A stretch of DNA of 64,000 bases. It comes from Seriola aureovittata. Taxonomy: Eukaryota > Chordata > Actinopteri > Carangiformes > Carangidae. Positions 46,266 through 58,010 of this stretch are shown in pieces. Under the pieces are notes generated by a model. The model was not told the DNA's origin. It did not search any database and worked only from the letters and a program-made list of their open reading frames with translations. Every line of letters starts with the position of its first letter. The stretch's first letter is position 1. The stretch spans positions 4,364,560 through 4,428,559 of the forward strand of contig NC_079375.1 in assembly GCF_021018895.1 (NCBI RefSeq), read 5' to 3'. The translations under genes were made by a program, and so were the position numbers.

Positions 46266-46475
46266 TGCTCACAAATAGTGTCAAGCTGTCTCCATTTCTG
46301 TAAAAAGAATCAATTATTTGCCCTGTCGCACGAGCACACAGGAAAACACATGGTCTATTTCACCTTTCATGCTTTCATTCATTCAAAAGGACAGACACAC
46401 AAACAGAAAACCATTCCTCACAGTCAGCTGCTTCCAGTCTGTTTACAACCACAATCTTTTGTTTTGGCCTCTTCC

Positions 46476-46478
<3 letters not shown>

Positions 46479-46515
<37 letters not shown>
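46479..46515. repeat. (GT)18 microsatellite
   Basis: Uninterrupted GT run followed by a G/A-rich stretch. Confidence 0.95.
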
Positions 46516-46517
<2 letters not shown>

Positions 46518-47244
46518 GGGCGGGAGGAGGGGGGAGTCCCCTCAACCTTGACCGGGCGCCTCGCTGTTGCTTTTCAGTTATGAATAGGTAAAAATAGATA
46601 ACATTCTTCGCGGGTATTGAACAGTGCTGAACACAGCATCGGCAGATCGTGTGTGGTCTTGTCACAGACATGATTTCTGGATCAGTTGCCAAGCAAAGCA
46701 TGTTTTCTAAGAATGGATTGGAACATGGATGACAATTTGTAGCATCACAACAACATATAAATCTGAAACATTTAACTGCACGGTCGTCAGGTAGATTCTT
46801 TGCCCTGGTTCAACCCCCCACCCCTCCCCCCCTACAGCGCTTCAGCTATCATCATCTGTCATCATCCTTCGTCTTTATCCATCCTGCATTTATCACATTC
46901 ACTCATCATGTGTTGAAGGAAAAACCCACATTAAAACACTTAATCACTGTTTTAAAACGACTGCTATTACGACAGTACACACAGCCTCTACAGCCTGGCA
47001 GCACACAGATTCTCTGTCTGTGAGTTACACTGGTAAAATCTGATGAAGCTGTCAGATTTTCACATTCTCTCAGATCCTGAAATATTTTTAGAGATATATC
47101 AGGCTGAAAATACATATAAAATGACGCACAAGAAAACCATTTGATAGAATGTTGTCATTTAACTGGTTTTCAATGAAGTGCTGGAACAAACTCTGAATGT
47201 TTTTGTATTTTTTTCTAACCTGCTTCAAGTAGCTAGTTAGTAGC

Positions 47245-47764
47245 TTCAAAGGTCCCACGTTGTGTAAAGATAGATGTCCATGTTGTTTGATTATAAAGCA
47301 GGTCTAGGTTCTATATGAATACTGTGAAAGTATCAAAGCCTCAGTCCACAGAGAAATGCACACAGTCGGTATTCAGAAACTGAGCCTTAAAACCAGCCTC
47401 CAGGATTTTTGTAATTTTGTGATGTCACAACAAAGCAGTCACTTCTCGCAGACATGCCCCAAACCGCGCCCACTCAGACCCACCGTCCAAACTTTCAGGA
47501 TTTGGTTTCTTTACGTTTTTAGTTAAAACCTGCTATATTTCTATTTGATCACACAATCAGCCAATTAGAAGAGAGCCTCTTCTCTTCTGATTGGCTCATC
47601 AACCTGTTGTTACTAGAGCTCCAGAGAGAAGCCTGAGAGAGGAGATGTAAAACTACATTGAGATGGTTTTTGGCTGTTAAAACTATATATAGTTATAATA
47701 TATCTTGTTATGGATCAACACTTCAAATAAAACACAGGAACAATGTAGAATATGAGACCTTTAA
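47245..47764 (-). mobile_element. TTAA-flanked MITE family A, copy 2 (both ends present)
   Basis: On the minus strand this is the same element as at 24.97 kb, with both ends. The right edge reads AGACCT-TTAA (47761-47764) and the left edge TCAA-AGGTCCCA, so the left target copy has one change. Both tips therefore share AGGTC(C/T)CA as an inverted terminal motif. The internal CCAATTAGAAGAGA / TCTTCTGATTGG inverted repeat lies at about 47560-47595. It is about 512 bp long and non-coding. Confidence 0.85.
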
Positions 47765-47957
47765 ATATTCTTTATTTTTTAAAGAAAACATGTCTTGGCC
47801 CTTGATATTTCAGCCACCATTGCTGGTCATTTGATTCAGCATATGTGTCATACCAGGCTCTAATATGAGATTTATGGTTTTGATGCAAATCTGTCAGTTT
47901 TCATGAACAGAGATGCTCATTCCATAAAATTTCGAGTGACCCAGCAGCAAACAGGCA

Positions 47958-47958
<1 letters not shown>

Positions 47959-48019
<61 letters not shown>
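47959..48019. repeat. (CA)30 microsatellite
   Basis: Uninterrupted CA run of about 61 bp, 195 bp from the MITE edge. Confidence 0.95.
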
Positions 48020-48023
<4 letters not shown>

Positions 48024-48780
48024 TAATCCCCCACAGACCTGATATGAACTACAGCTTCAATTTTGCTTCAATTTTGAATTCATTTGTCCTTGTAGCTCGG
48101 CTGCGTGAAAGCAAGAGGGATATTGGGTGGAGGGGGGTTGGGGGGTGGGGAGTGACTGTGTGAGGGTGCTCAAAAACACTCCAAAAAATCCTTGAGCGCC
48201 GTCCCACAAGTAACAACGGAGCATGCAGAGGAAGGACAGAGGACACTCCTCGACAGGAAGCTCCACAAAGATGCGTCTCTTTTCATTGTCTCTACCGACA
48301 ATCTGGCATCGAGCCAAATTAAATATTTGATTAATAGGAGAAGAACAATAACAACACCTTGCAAAGGTCTGGAGTCAAATCCCACAGGGGCTTGTGGGAA
48401 TGAGAGCGCAAACAGTGGCCCAAATCCTCCATGTGTGTGTCAGTGTATGTGTGTGTTACTACTTGCAGAAGTGGCAGCTAAATGTCAGGTTTTAGCAGTC
48501 AGAGGGGGATAAGCATGATTTGAATAATGTTTTGTGTCAGCTGCTGCTTTGCTTGTTAGTTACACATATTCACACACACACACATGCCCACACATAACAC
48601 ACACCAACGCATTCAATCAGGTGCATATATGCATTGAGCTGTACATTGCACTCAAATGCACTGTGACAAGCATGAAGACGAAAGAGGAAGACGTTCAGAT
48701 GCAAATACAGTGTGGCAGGCACACATGTGCATAAACCTTGAGAGGTATAGAAATATGTAGCTGCACACAACACAGACATA
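48020..48780. other. Unassigned non-coding sequence
   Basis: No gene. Includes the G-rich tract at 48125-48150. The 106-codon frame at 48192-48512 has no domain. Confidence 0.45.
48125..48150 (+). repeat. G-rich tract with G-quadruplex potential
   Basis: Four G-runs of three or more bases with short spacers. Confidence 0.85.
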
Positions 48781-48784
48781 TTCT

Positions 48785-48920
48785 AATACATTATATTTAT
48801 AACAATTATAATCATCTTTATGTAGCACTTTACTACACAATACTTTGGAGAAATTTCATGCAGCACTTTCCTTGACAAAATTACACAGTGCTTTGCCAGG
48901 GTTAAAGCAGAATGCAAGAA
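48785..48920 (+). repeat. Retroposon-tail-like repeat
   Basis: ATCATCTTTATGTAGCACTT, then ACAGTGCTTTGCCAGG. This resembles the 'TTTATATAGCACTTT...AAGTGCTTTAC' tails frequent in fish. Confidence 0.5.
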
Positions 48921-49290
48921 ACACAAATGAAAAAGTGATTATGGCAGTAGTGCATTCAATCATTCAAAAGCTGTTTTCTTAAAAAATGTAGTGGGGAATA
49001 CTTCAGGTAGTGTATGGCTCTTGTCAATTGTGGCTGGTAGCATTGGCTGTAGGTAAGTGGTTAAAAAAAAAAACCACCATCATTTTATACATACCATTCA
49101 GTCATTCTGCCATTTACCTGTACTGCCTCCATACTAGCTGTGCCTCCCCATCCAGTTCTAGACCTGTTCATTCATAGTGAGCTATTCATGCCCCAAACCA
49201 GAGGCGGTGGGTAGGACCTCTTTTTTAAATTGCAATTTTATACACTATGGTAAGCCAACTAATTCTGTTTCTCTTTTATAGGTTCACCTG
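48921..49290. other. Unassigned non-coding sequence
   Basis: Nothing recognised. Confidence 0.5.
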
Positions 49291-49443
49291 CTGTTGTTTT
49301 GCCCTAGTTGTTTGCAGTAGTTGTTTTGTTGTAGTTGTTTTGCAGTAGTTGTTTTGCAGTAGTTGTTTTGTTGTAGTTGTTTTGCAGTAGTTGTTTTGCA
49401 GTAGTTGTTTTGTTGTAGTTGTTTTGTTGTAGTTGTTTTGCCT
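49291..49443 (+). repeat. 14-bp minisatellite with ordered variants
   Basis: About eleven units of TAGTTGTTTTGnnG. Two main variants, A (TAGTTGTTTTGCAG) and B (TAGTTGTTTTGTTG), follow the order A'-B-A-A-B-A-A-B-B, where A' is a 13-bp unit. A CCT-ended unit closes the array and a more degenerate unit precedes it. The BAA-BAA pattern implies a 42-bp higher-order unit. An antisense frame through it encodes only Asn/Thr/Lys/Gln/Leu repeats and is not a gene. Confidence 0.9.
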
Positions 49444-51289
49444 TAGTTCTACATACTTTTTTTTGAAGTTATTTTGCTTTATTGGTTTCATTTGTTTGGT
49501 CATCTGGGTTGTTTGTTTGTTAGTTCTTTGTTTGTTAAGTTGTTTATTTACTTGTGGTTAATTGTTTTTGCTTTAGCTTTTCTTTTGTAGTGTAGCTGAT
49601 TGCTGCAAGGTTGGGAGGCTGGCCACCCCTGGTGAGGTCCCCGCCCTTTATGCATACGTGTAAGAGCACTGGGACACAAGTGTTTTTGGGTCACGTTTGT
49701 GGTGAGGTTTGCTGTGGTTTGCTGTGCTGCACCTGAGGTGAGTAAGTAGGAGCACTCCTGGGCACTCCTCAGCAGTCTGTAGGACTGATTGTTGGAGTCA
49801 TAACTTTTAAGATCTTGCACAACACCTTTTAACAATCTATAATTTAATAAAAATAATTTGAATCCTTATGTTGTGATTTTCATTTGCCCTTAATTTCATT
49901 TTCAGCAGTTCCAGTCACTGCTATTTTATTTTTTTGGTTCTCATAAATTTTAATAGAATATTTTGTTGATTTAAAAAACATGTCTCTGCCTTATCAGTAA
50001 ACGAGCCTGTGTCCTTGTATCCATTTAACAAACAGCCGAGGTTTAGAAATTGTATATTCTGGGGTGTTATTCCCCAGGGCGCGTTGTTGGCCATTCTTCC
50101 CCTTATGCTACACTCCACACCTCAAAAATCTGTGTCTAAGCGCAGTAACTAAAGGTCTGGGACCTTTGAGCTTTGTGCCTTTAGACACCAACTGAGACCA
50201 AGGAATAACAACATGGACCGACACTGCACTCTTCAGTTAAACAGGTCAGCGAGACCATTTAATCCCTTAAAAATTTAACTAAAAGTTAAGAACTTTAACT
50301 TTATATATTTTCATTTAACTAACTGGCTTTAAAGGAAGAACATATGTATATTGAGAACCTGAGAGGACCATGAATGGAGCCATGAGGAACATCACAATTT
50401 TAACTAAGCTACCGAGGTGTAGGGTCTTTATTGCAGCAGAGAAAACTCTGTTGTTGAGGTAAGAAAGCAACAAATGGAAAGCACAGCCCTTGAGGTGTGA
50501 CATGTTGTTGCATGACAGACAAGGATAATTCATTTTTAGACAAATAAGGCATTTGAAAAGCTAATTTCATTCTTGTCTTATCACAGTTATTACAGTATCC
50601 TATTTTCAGGGCATGTAATTTCAGTTTTGGTTTGCAGATGTGTGTTAGAACTGGTCCCTGTTAAGATTATGCAACCAGTGATTCAAAGAACGAAAGAGGA
50701 ATACAGATGGGTGGTGCAGTTCCTCGTCTGTGCTGGATAATTGTTCGTCGATCTGTTGGTAATGCCTCAGTGCTCCAGCAGGGGGATCGTGCTCCTCTTC
50801 CTCACTCTACAGAGATAAATAAAGGTGAAGGCTGTGTGTTGTCCTCTTCATTCTTGTCCTGCTACAGTTCCACTTGTTTTAGATTAGCGTCCATAAAGTT
50901 AATGATAATTCCCTGCTGTGGCTCAATGCAAAAGAAGAACCTGGCTAGCTCAGATGATTAAGAGCCATAGAGTCCAACTGTGTACCCTGTCATTGTTGGC
51001 ATCCATATACAGTATGCTGTGGCGTTCAAGTGTTAAAATCTGCCGTATTTCATAATTTAAATGTCATGTGATAACTTACTTAAAACAGTAAGGGAAGTAA
51101 AATAATTTAGAAAACGTTAAGTAGATGCATCAGTAATGGTAACGGTGGTCCTGGGACTGAGTTTGTTCATACTTGGAAACGTGTATGTTTCGTTTACATT
51201 CTTTAAAATGTCTTTCAATACAGATGAGTGACCCATGTAATGATCCCTGGTGTTAGAAATACCATTCCTATCTAATTAAACCAAAATAA
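49444..51289. other. Unassigned non-coding sequence
   Basis: T-rich near the minisatellite (TTTGTTTG words to about 49550), then unique. No gene supported. Confidence 0.5.
50775..50788 (+). promoter_or_regulatory. CTCF-like motif
   Basis: CCAGCAGGGGGATC fits CCASYAGRKGGCRS at 12 of 14 positions. Weaker than the 44.03 kb match. Confidence 0.25.
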
Positions 51290-51690
51290 TTTTTTCATCT
51301 TTGACAGAAGTGGCAACTTGGAGCTTGGCTGATAATCAGAGATAAAGAGATGATTGAGAGATGCTTTCTGCAATAATGGTTGAATAGCATGTTTGTAGGC
51401 AATCGACAGTGGTCAAGGAGTCGTTATAATCAGCAAAATAAAATGGAACAACAAACAATAAGAGGAGCAAATGCGTCAGTTTTATTCAATATGATGCGGA
51501 AGATGATTTCATGTGTGAGACAATCCTGTCATGTACCGAAGGTGTGATGGACTAGATTAGCGATAAGACTATTACGAGAGATGGGTAGATTTATGGAGTA
51601 TAATAAATAATGAAGAGAATAATTCATATATTAACAGATCACACCTCACATGGAGCCCGAGCTAATAACAGAAACTGAATTACCTCCAAA
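51290..51690. other. Candidate conserved non-coding block
   Basis: Repeat-free with many homeodomain-like cores (TGATAATCAG, GATTAGCGATAAG, TATTAACAGATC, GAGCTAATAACAG) and AGCAAATGCGTCAG. No coding frame. Inference from appearance. Confidence 0.35.
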
Positions 51691-52590
51691 CTTCCGAGTA
51701 GTGGTTTGATTTTTAGGGTCGTAATTCTGGGAAACAATCGTACATAATTGACTGCTTTATATTGAGCAAATATTTGGTGAACTGATAAGCATGGTCACAC
51801 ACATACACACTCACATGCACCTGCTGGATATAAAGCACTGACACACATACACTCTTGCAAAACACACAAATTTATATACACACAGCCACATAGAAATATC
51901 CAACTGTACAGTGCATACATATGAACTCTGTCCTAGCTTCTATACACAGAAACACATACGCATATTTACCTCAAGAGATGAAAGTGCAGCAATTTGCTTC
52001 CAAATCTCCTCTCATTTCCTGAGAGTAAAATGGTCCAATTTTCTACTTTTTGCATCAGAGCTGTTGCTGAAAACTATCCACAGCCCTTTGCTTTTACTTT
52101 ATCAATTCATGCGTTTGTCTGGTAAATATACAGATGTACTGCCGCGTGCATGTTTTTTAAGATTATAAATAATAGTGAGAGTGTTGTATATGTTACGGGC
52201 TGTTGTTCTGTAGGCTTGAGTGTTCATAGTATTTTCCATGTGTTGCAAGGTTATGATGAGAGAACTAAGCTTCAGCGTCAGTATTTTTTGATAGGGAATC
52301 ACATGTCAGTTTACCATATATAAAAGGCTTCAATTTGATTCTTATGATGCATAATGTGAAATTTTAAGGAGAGAAAGTTGAAACTTTTGGTGCACGATGC
52401 ATCAGTCAGCTGCGAAGGGTTACTAGGCCATAAATACCCCAGTGTACCTACAGGAGGTTTGTCTCTATGTGTGAAACAATGCAGATACTACACCTCTACA
52501 CCCAGCATGCAACAGACATTGAGTCTAAATCCGTACATCTCCACCATCTCCTCGAGGACCCGCATGGAGCTCTGCAGGGCCGCGTGCTGA
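51691..52590. other. Unassigned non-coding sequence
   Basis: ACACA-rich text at 51790-51960. No gene supported. Confidence 0.5.
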
Positions 52591-52960
52591 CGAAGAAAGA
52601 GCGAGCGTAACACTAAACTATGGCACGGAAAAGAAATGGAGCAGCAAAAAGCGAGCTTGCACCGCTGTTATATAATTAGTATGTCAAGCATTGGGCCCAG
52701 AGGCCGAAAATAGTGCCGCTGCTGCCTCGCCTGGGGAGTTGTGTGGGGAGGAGAGAGGGTGGTGTCAGATGAGATGGGGGGGGAGGGTTAGGGGGATGGA
52801 TGGTGGGGGTTCAAAGCCCAATATAACGGCGGTCTAATAGTGCCAGTCAAGAATTTGTGGCGCTGGGCAGCCACACGCAGTGTGTAATCCCTGACACAGT
52901 TGGCAGTGCTTTGCTGACACGACATCCAGAAAGTCAAGGGCCGGGGAGGAAAGTGCTGAT
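52591..52960. other. Candidate conserved non-coding block split by a G-rich tract
   Basis: Two complex segments (52591-52735 and 52810-52960) flank a purine/G-rich tract at 52744-52809. Words such as TATATAATTAGTATGTCAAG and CCAATATAACGGCGGTCTAA, and near-uniform base use, set them apart from the surroundings. No conservation data. Confidence 0.35.
52744..52809 (+). repeat. G-rich tract
   Basis: G-runs of 3-8 separated by A, T and short spacers. Confidence 0.8.
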
Positions 52961-53999
52961 CTGTTCAGTTCAGGACGGGCCATTCAGTGTCCACTTGATA
53001 GATTAAGTTTAAAGGCGTTCTGATGGGACGTTCATTTGTCACTTACTGCGTGTGTTGTTTTATAAAATGATTCAAGTCTCTGGGAAAAATGGTTCTTAGG
53101 CACAAATTATGGCCACTGCAAAGTTATGGTTTATTTAACAATATCCCTGGATATTGAGTTGTTGTTGTGTGATTATATGTTTTATATTAGCAGATTATGC
53201 CTCTGTACATGGCTTCATTCATACATAAAATCAAATATTGTAGAATGATGATCTTTACATCAAAGACCACAATGATAATATGTCTTCAAGTGTATTTTAT
53301 TGTGTCTATCATGACACTAGATGTGTGTACATCTGTGTCTCTGTGAAAATGTCAATGTCAGATTAACCTAAACGTGTTCAAGTGATTATGTACTGTTTAT
53401 ATTTAAATATAAATTACAGGATTTAAACTTTTAGAAAATAAACTCTATCACAATTGATGAACCTGTATAAGTCATTAAAACTAAGGAATTAAGTAACTAA
53501 TAAAGGAATATTGTGTTATCAAACTGCATCCTTATTGTCATTGTACATCATTGCCCTGATACAAATCAACCATGAGAATATTTTAAAGATGATTCAATGA
53601 GAATTACTCTGCCATTTTTGTTGGTAAATTTTACTTGGTAGCTTCTATGTACCATTTTGCATCAACAATGAACAATCACACATGAATCAGAGTATAGACA
53701 GGTTGCATTTTCTGTAGGGGGCCTGACTTTTATACTTCCTCTGCTGCTAACATCATTGTCTCTACCGACATGTAAATCCTGCATCTCAAATGAAAACCAA
53801 ACAAAATAGAAATGAATAAATAAAGTCACATAATGCACTGAAGATTGTAGAGTGATAGTAACCCAAGAGTGAGAGTAGATCTGAGATTTGACTTCCCCCC
53901 TCATCAGCCCCCTCTGCTTTGCCATCTCCCATGGCTTACAACTAATTTCACTCCTGCCTTTTTCAAAACTGCCTTTACATTTCCCCCCTGGCTCTGGTT
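52961..53999. other. Unassigned non-coding sequence
   Basis: AT-rich. The 113-codon antisense frame at 53662-54003 has no domain. Confidence 0.5.
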
Positions 54000-54230
54000 T
54001 CATTATCGTAGCGCTGGTTTATCCCTCCTGATTATTCTCTAATCATCAGTTGGCTCTATTAACTGCGCTCCGCGGCTCTGACCCCCTCACCTGACCATTT
54101 GCACATTTAAATTTGTACTAATTTTACGATTATTCTAACACACAGCGCTCACTCTTCGGCAGCTGATAAGAGCAGCAGCTAAATCCCTGAAATGCAAATG
54201 CAAAATGCCTTCAGCTGGGTTTATGGAGCA
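54000..54230. other. Candidate conserved non-coding block
   Basis: Complex sequence with GATTATTCTCTAATCATCAG, TTACGATTATTC, GGCAGCTGATAAGAGCAGC (E-box plus GATA-like) and AAATGCAAATGCAAAATGC (two octamer-like ATGCAAAT sites). Enhancer-type inference. Confidence 0.4.
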
Positions 54231-54257
54231 TGTGGGCTCTCCACCCAGGAGAAAACA

Positions 54258-54261
<4 letters not shown>

Positions 54262-54289
<28 letters not shown>
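54262..54289. repeat. A28 homopolymer
   Basis: 28 consecutive A, the longest homopolymer in the window. It abuts the candidate conserved block and has no recognised retroposon upstream. Confidence 0.9.
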
Positions 54290-54292
<3 letters not shown>

Positions 54293-54501
54293 ACGGTATC
54301 TGCCGTGTGATTTATCTCCACATCAGATCCACGCTCCTCCACTTCAGACAGCGAACAAACAGCATTATGAATGAATGAGAAGGCGTCAGGCAAGATCATT
54401 GTTTAGGTTATCATCTGTCGAGAGCAGACATTGATAGAGATGTCTTTCCCCTTGATTAGGCATGACCCATTTCTGCCGGAATCCCCCCCCCCCTCGTTCC
54501 A

Positions 54502-54503
<2 letters not shown>

Positions 54504-54537
<34 letters not shown>
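54504..54537. repeat. (CA)17 microsatellite
   Basis: Uninterrupted CA run. Confidence 0.95.
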
Positions 54538-54541
<4 letters not shown>

Positions 54542-54648
54542 TCAGCGCACACTTACAGTATACTATCACAGGCAGTCACACAGGCCTATCGAGTCCCTAC
54601 ACACACCAACACACACAGACAAGCATGCTCTTGCAAACGCGCCCACCT

Positions 54649-54687
54649 ACCCACCCACCCACGCACGCACGCACGCACACACACACA
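54649..54687. repeat. (CCCA)n-(CACG)n-(CA)n simple repeat
   Basis: Three related units in succession. Confidence 0.9.
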
Positions 54688-54785
54688 AAAGACGACACAC
54701 TGAGGACACAGATAAGACACCCGTCGTCACGGCGACTCCAGCCGCTCACTTTGTGATGCAGTCTTCCTCGTCGAGTTGAAAAAAA

Positions 54786-55030
54786 ATGCCATCAATCAAA
54801 CCGCCAACATCCAAAGCGGCCGCGAGGAAATTCATTCGAACCGGGCTCGACCCCTCTCACAAGTCCCTCAAAGGCAGTTTTCCAACTCAGCGCCGTCACA
54901 TTTGGTCAATGGTTGCCAACGGTTACGGGCGATGCACCGCTACGTTAGAGGCCGGCGAATGTGTGCGAGTCCAGCTCTTAGAGAAAATAGCAGTTTATAT
55001 TAAAGAGCAACTTGTAACTTGAGCACGCCC
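54786..55030 (+). other. CpG-dense complex segment
   Basis: About 240 bp with many CpGs, including a GCGGCCGC site at 54816-54823. Two overlapping open frames (78 and 75 codons) are carried but neither has a domain I recognise. Possibilities are a small CpG island, a conserved non-coding element or, least likely, an uncharacterised exon. Confidence 0.35.
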
Positions 55031-55900
55031 GCAGGACTGTGTAACAGTGCATGGACTCCCCCTTTCAGGCGGTGATATTGGGGTTGTGGTTGGAGTGGGG
55101 GGGGGGGCTGCTTCCATCAATTTTTGTAACTTTTACAAACACGCAATCCAACAATCACACCCACTCTACACAGCGATTGAGAGAAGGTGTGAAATAAAAG
55201 GCAGCATTTAAAACTCCAATCTAAAGCTCATATTTTCTGATCTTCACACAGCGACTTTCATCACTTGTTGTTTGCCCAGCTTTGTGCAACACCCTGAATG
55301 CCTTCAAGGACAAGGGGGTCCTTATCCCTATTTGTACAATTCATAATTTTCAAGACCGCAAATACAAACACACACACACACACACACACACAGAAGATAC
55401 AGAGTTCTTGGAGAAATAGGGCTGAATGACACATCACTGTTAAACCACAGAATCAAATTGAGCAATTATACAAGTAAAGATTCAATGTCAGTTTCTCTCG
55501 CTTGTTCTCTGTTTGTGGAGTCAGTTAAACGATGTTTATATATCAATAATTTCATTTTAATCTTGACACGTCTGGTAATGAAAGGTTGGGCAGCGTCCGC
55601 CCCAGAGTTCAACCGTAGTTAGGAGGAGGATTATGGTGGATTAACAAATCCTCCACATCACCACTGACTGGATGATTTAGCTTGTCTGAGCCTTGACCCC
55701 ATCCATCCATCCATCCACCACAATCTCCTTCGTAGGTGGAGTTTGTCGTCACCTTACCTTATCTAGGGGAAGTTTGACCCGCATCAAGATGTTTTTCTAA
55801 ATAGAGTTTTAGTCAGACATCCTTGATATCTTTGCAAACTCCATACAACTCTAACCACCTGCAATTAACATAACAGACTAGATTCATAATCAGTTGATAG
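55031..55900. other. Unassigned non-coding sequence
   Basis: Includes G11 at about 55097, a CA array, and (CATC)n at about 55700-55717. No gene. Confidence 0.5.
55366..55392. repeat. (CA)13 microsatellite
   Basis: Uninterrupted CA run. Confidence 0.95.
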
Positions 55901-55904
55901 AATA

Positions 55905-56180
55905 TAGATTTTAAAATCCTCCTCACCTACAAAGCTGTTAATGGTCTGGCACCTTCGTATCTTTAAAGAGCTCCTAGAGCTGTTATCCCACCAGGACTCT
56001 CCACTCTCTAAATGCAGGTCTTGTGGTTCCTCTGGGAGGCAAAGCCTTCAGCTATCAGGTTGCACTCCTGTGGAATCAGCTCCCAGGAAGGTTCAGGAGG
56101 CAGACACCCTCTCTACATTTAAAATTAGGCTCAAAACTTTCCTCTTTGAGAAAGCTTATAATTAGGGCTGGCTCAGCTTT
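55905..56180 (+). mobile_element. L2-like LINE 3' end (dead reverse-transcriptase tail)
   Basis: Fragments of the C-terminal end of a non-LTR retrotransposon ORF2 read in three frames: ILLTYKAVNGLAPSYL just before a stop at about 55965, LWNQLPGR at about 56074, and STFKIRLKTFLFEKAYN ending at a stop at 56163-56165. The order Tyr-Lys-Ala-x-Asn-Gly...Leu-Trp-Asn-x-Leu-Pro...Leu-Lys-Thr-x-Leu-Phe is typical of L2-clade elements. The following TTAGGGCTGGCTCAG is the start of the usual 3' UTR. Only the last roughly 85 codons remain, frameshifted. Clade is from recall. Confidence 0.8.
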
Positions 56181-58010
56181 AACTATAAGTATAGAACAGC
56201 AGTGAGTGTACATACACAGAATTTGGGTGACAAAACAGTGGAATTAGGATTCAGGTTTTTTTGCATTTCCCCAAGACTCTCTTTCACTTTCTTGTGTCAT
56301 TGTTTCAATGTCAAGCTAATAAACCAACTAGTTTCTTATTAGCAGGATTTCCCTACATTTAGAAACTTGCTACAAAAAGTTAATCAAAAATCATGACTAA
56401 ATCATTATTAGAGGTGATAATTTAAAAACGAATTAAAGATTTTTTGAACTAATGAGCCGAATCACTAGTTTCCACATAGACGCCGGCAAACCGGAGAGTT
56501 TTTTCCTGTGTAATTCTAAAATAGGATAAAATGGGAGAAAGGATATCTAAGAACCCTCACAGTGATGTGTTCAGTTCCATTTCCCTGCTTTATATTTCAA
56601 CAGATAAACAAACCCCATGGAGGATTCAAGTGCCTCTATTGTTATGTCTCACAAATCTATGATACATATGGGTTAACTGAAAGTCAAGTCAAGCTTCCAC
56701 GAACATCGCTGTTTGTTTGAAAATGTTCCTCATCTTCTATTATTGCTTGTTTTTCTCTGCTTTGTGATGCTATCTGGGCCGAGGCCACCTTTGCTGTAAG
56801 AAGAAATTCAGCGTCGTGCTCAAGGACACTTGAGCGGGACAGGAGCTCACTGTTATTGAGGTTTGAATGAAGCGTCTGTGCTAAATGAAAAGATGTGTTG
56901 GTTAATGTGCCGAGTGAGTTTCATGACCCTTGAGTCGTTGAAAGAAGTTTAAAAACCGTTTTGTATCTTAGAGATGCATTAGTGCTGGTGAATAGATAAG
57001 TTTGAATAATAACTGAAAAGGTGATTTTTTTTTTGATGGTAACACATATCCCTCTTTCACCCTCTCTCTCACTAAACACGACAGAAACATATTCTAAAAG
57101 TAGGAGGTCACATTCAATTTCTGGCTTGTTGTGACATGATAGGACTTTTAATCTGCAATGAAACAAAGCCCGTTCCCTCTCTGTATTTATTCCAAGGCTG
57201 ACTTTGTACCAGGATAGCTTCTGGAAGCATTAACTGGCCAGTAAAAATGTTTGGCATTGGGACCAGTAATATAACATCCTTGATTGATGATGACAAACTT
57301 TCTTTTTAAAGCACTTGGTTGTGTTGCAGTGGAGACTTGCAGACCAGGCAACTTTATACTTAAAGATATGAGAAGTACATGCCATGAGGGATTTTATTTA
57401 AAAAAGATAAAGCAATGGGCTGTAGCATACACATTTAAAAGGAAAAAACAATGCATACGCCACCAAAAGCCATCAGAGCAGCTTGATTTAGCTTTGATAG
57501 AGATTTGCCAAGTCTCTGAGATGGAGGGATGAACTCCATTCTTGAAAAAGATATCCCATCATTTGGTGTTTTGGTCTAATATGATGCTCCAAAATCTCCC
57601 ACAAACAGAGTTAGGGTGGGTTGAGATTTTCCGTTCATTTATTTGGGTCTTTTTCAAGTTGGGAAAACGTGGTCAGGATCAGTCAGGATCTGAAACAAGA
57701 AGTTAGATGTACTGTATAGCTGTGTCTATAATGAGTTTGGGAGTTGACGCAAATGATGAAGCTGATCAATCAAAGCAAATTGGCAATCATTCCTCACTTG
57801 TGGGATTCCCATGTACTGGTGCAAATGTCAGGGAATGCCCAGGACAGCCCCAGATTCAGGACCCTGGACAGCGGTCATGACAGTTACCATTTACCGTAAA
57901 TGTTGACAGGCTGGCCCAGTGTGCATCTTACTGGACTCATATAATTCCTCACTGGTTGTTTACAGATTCAAATCTTGAAACATGAACTGAAATGTAAAAA
58001 TACTTTCAAG
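56181..58010. other. Unassigned sequence with small repeat scraps
   Basis: No gene. 56795-56860 (GTGCTCAAGGACACTTGAGC) looks like part of a common fish repeat. Confidence 0.45.

Larger units (their letters stand above)
45946..47244. other. Unassigned non-coding sequence
   Basis: No gene. Includes a GT array and a 20-bp palindrome listed separately. Confidence 0.5.

Noticed and set aside
49291..49443. CRISPR-like direct repeats
   Set aside because: Units are contiguous without unique spacers and the DNA is vertebrate.
49276..49503. Antisense frame of Asn-Tyr-Lys-Thr-Gln-Leu repeats
   Set aside because: It is the 14-bp minisatellite read in one frame.
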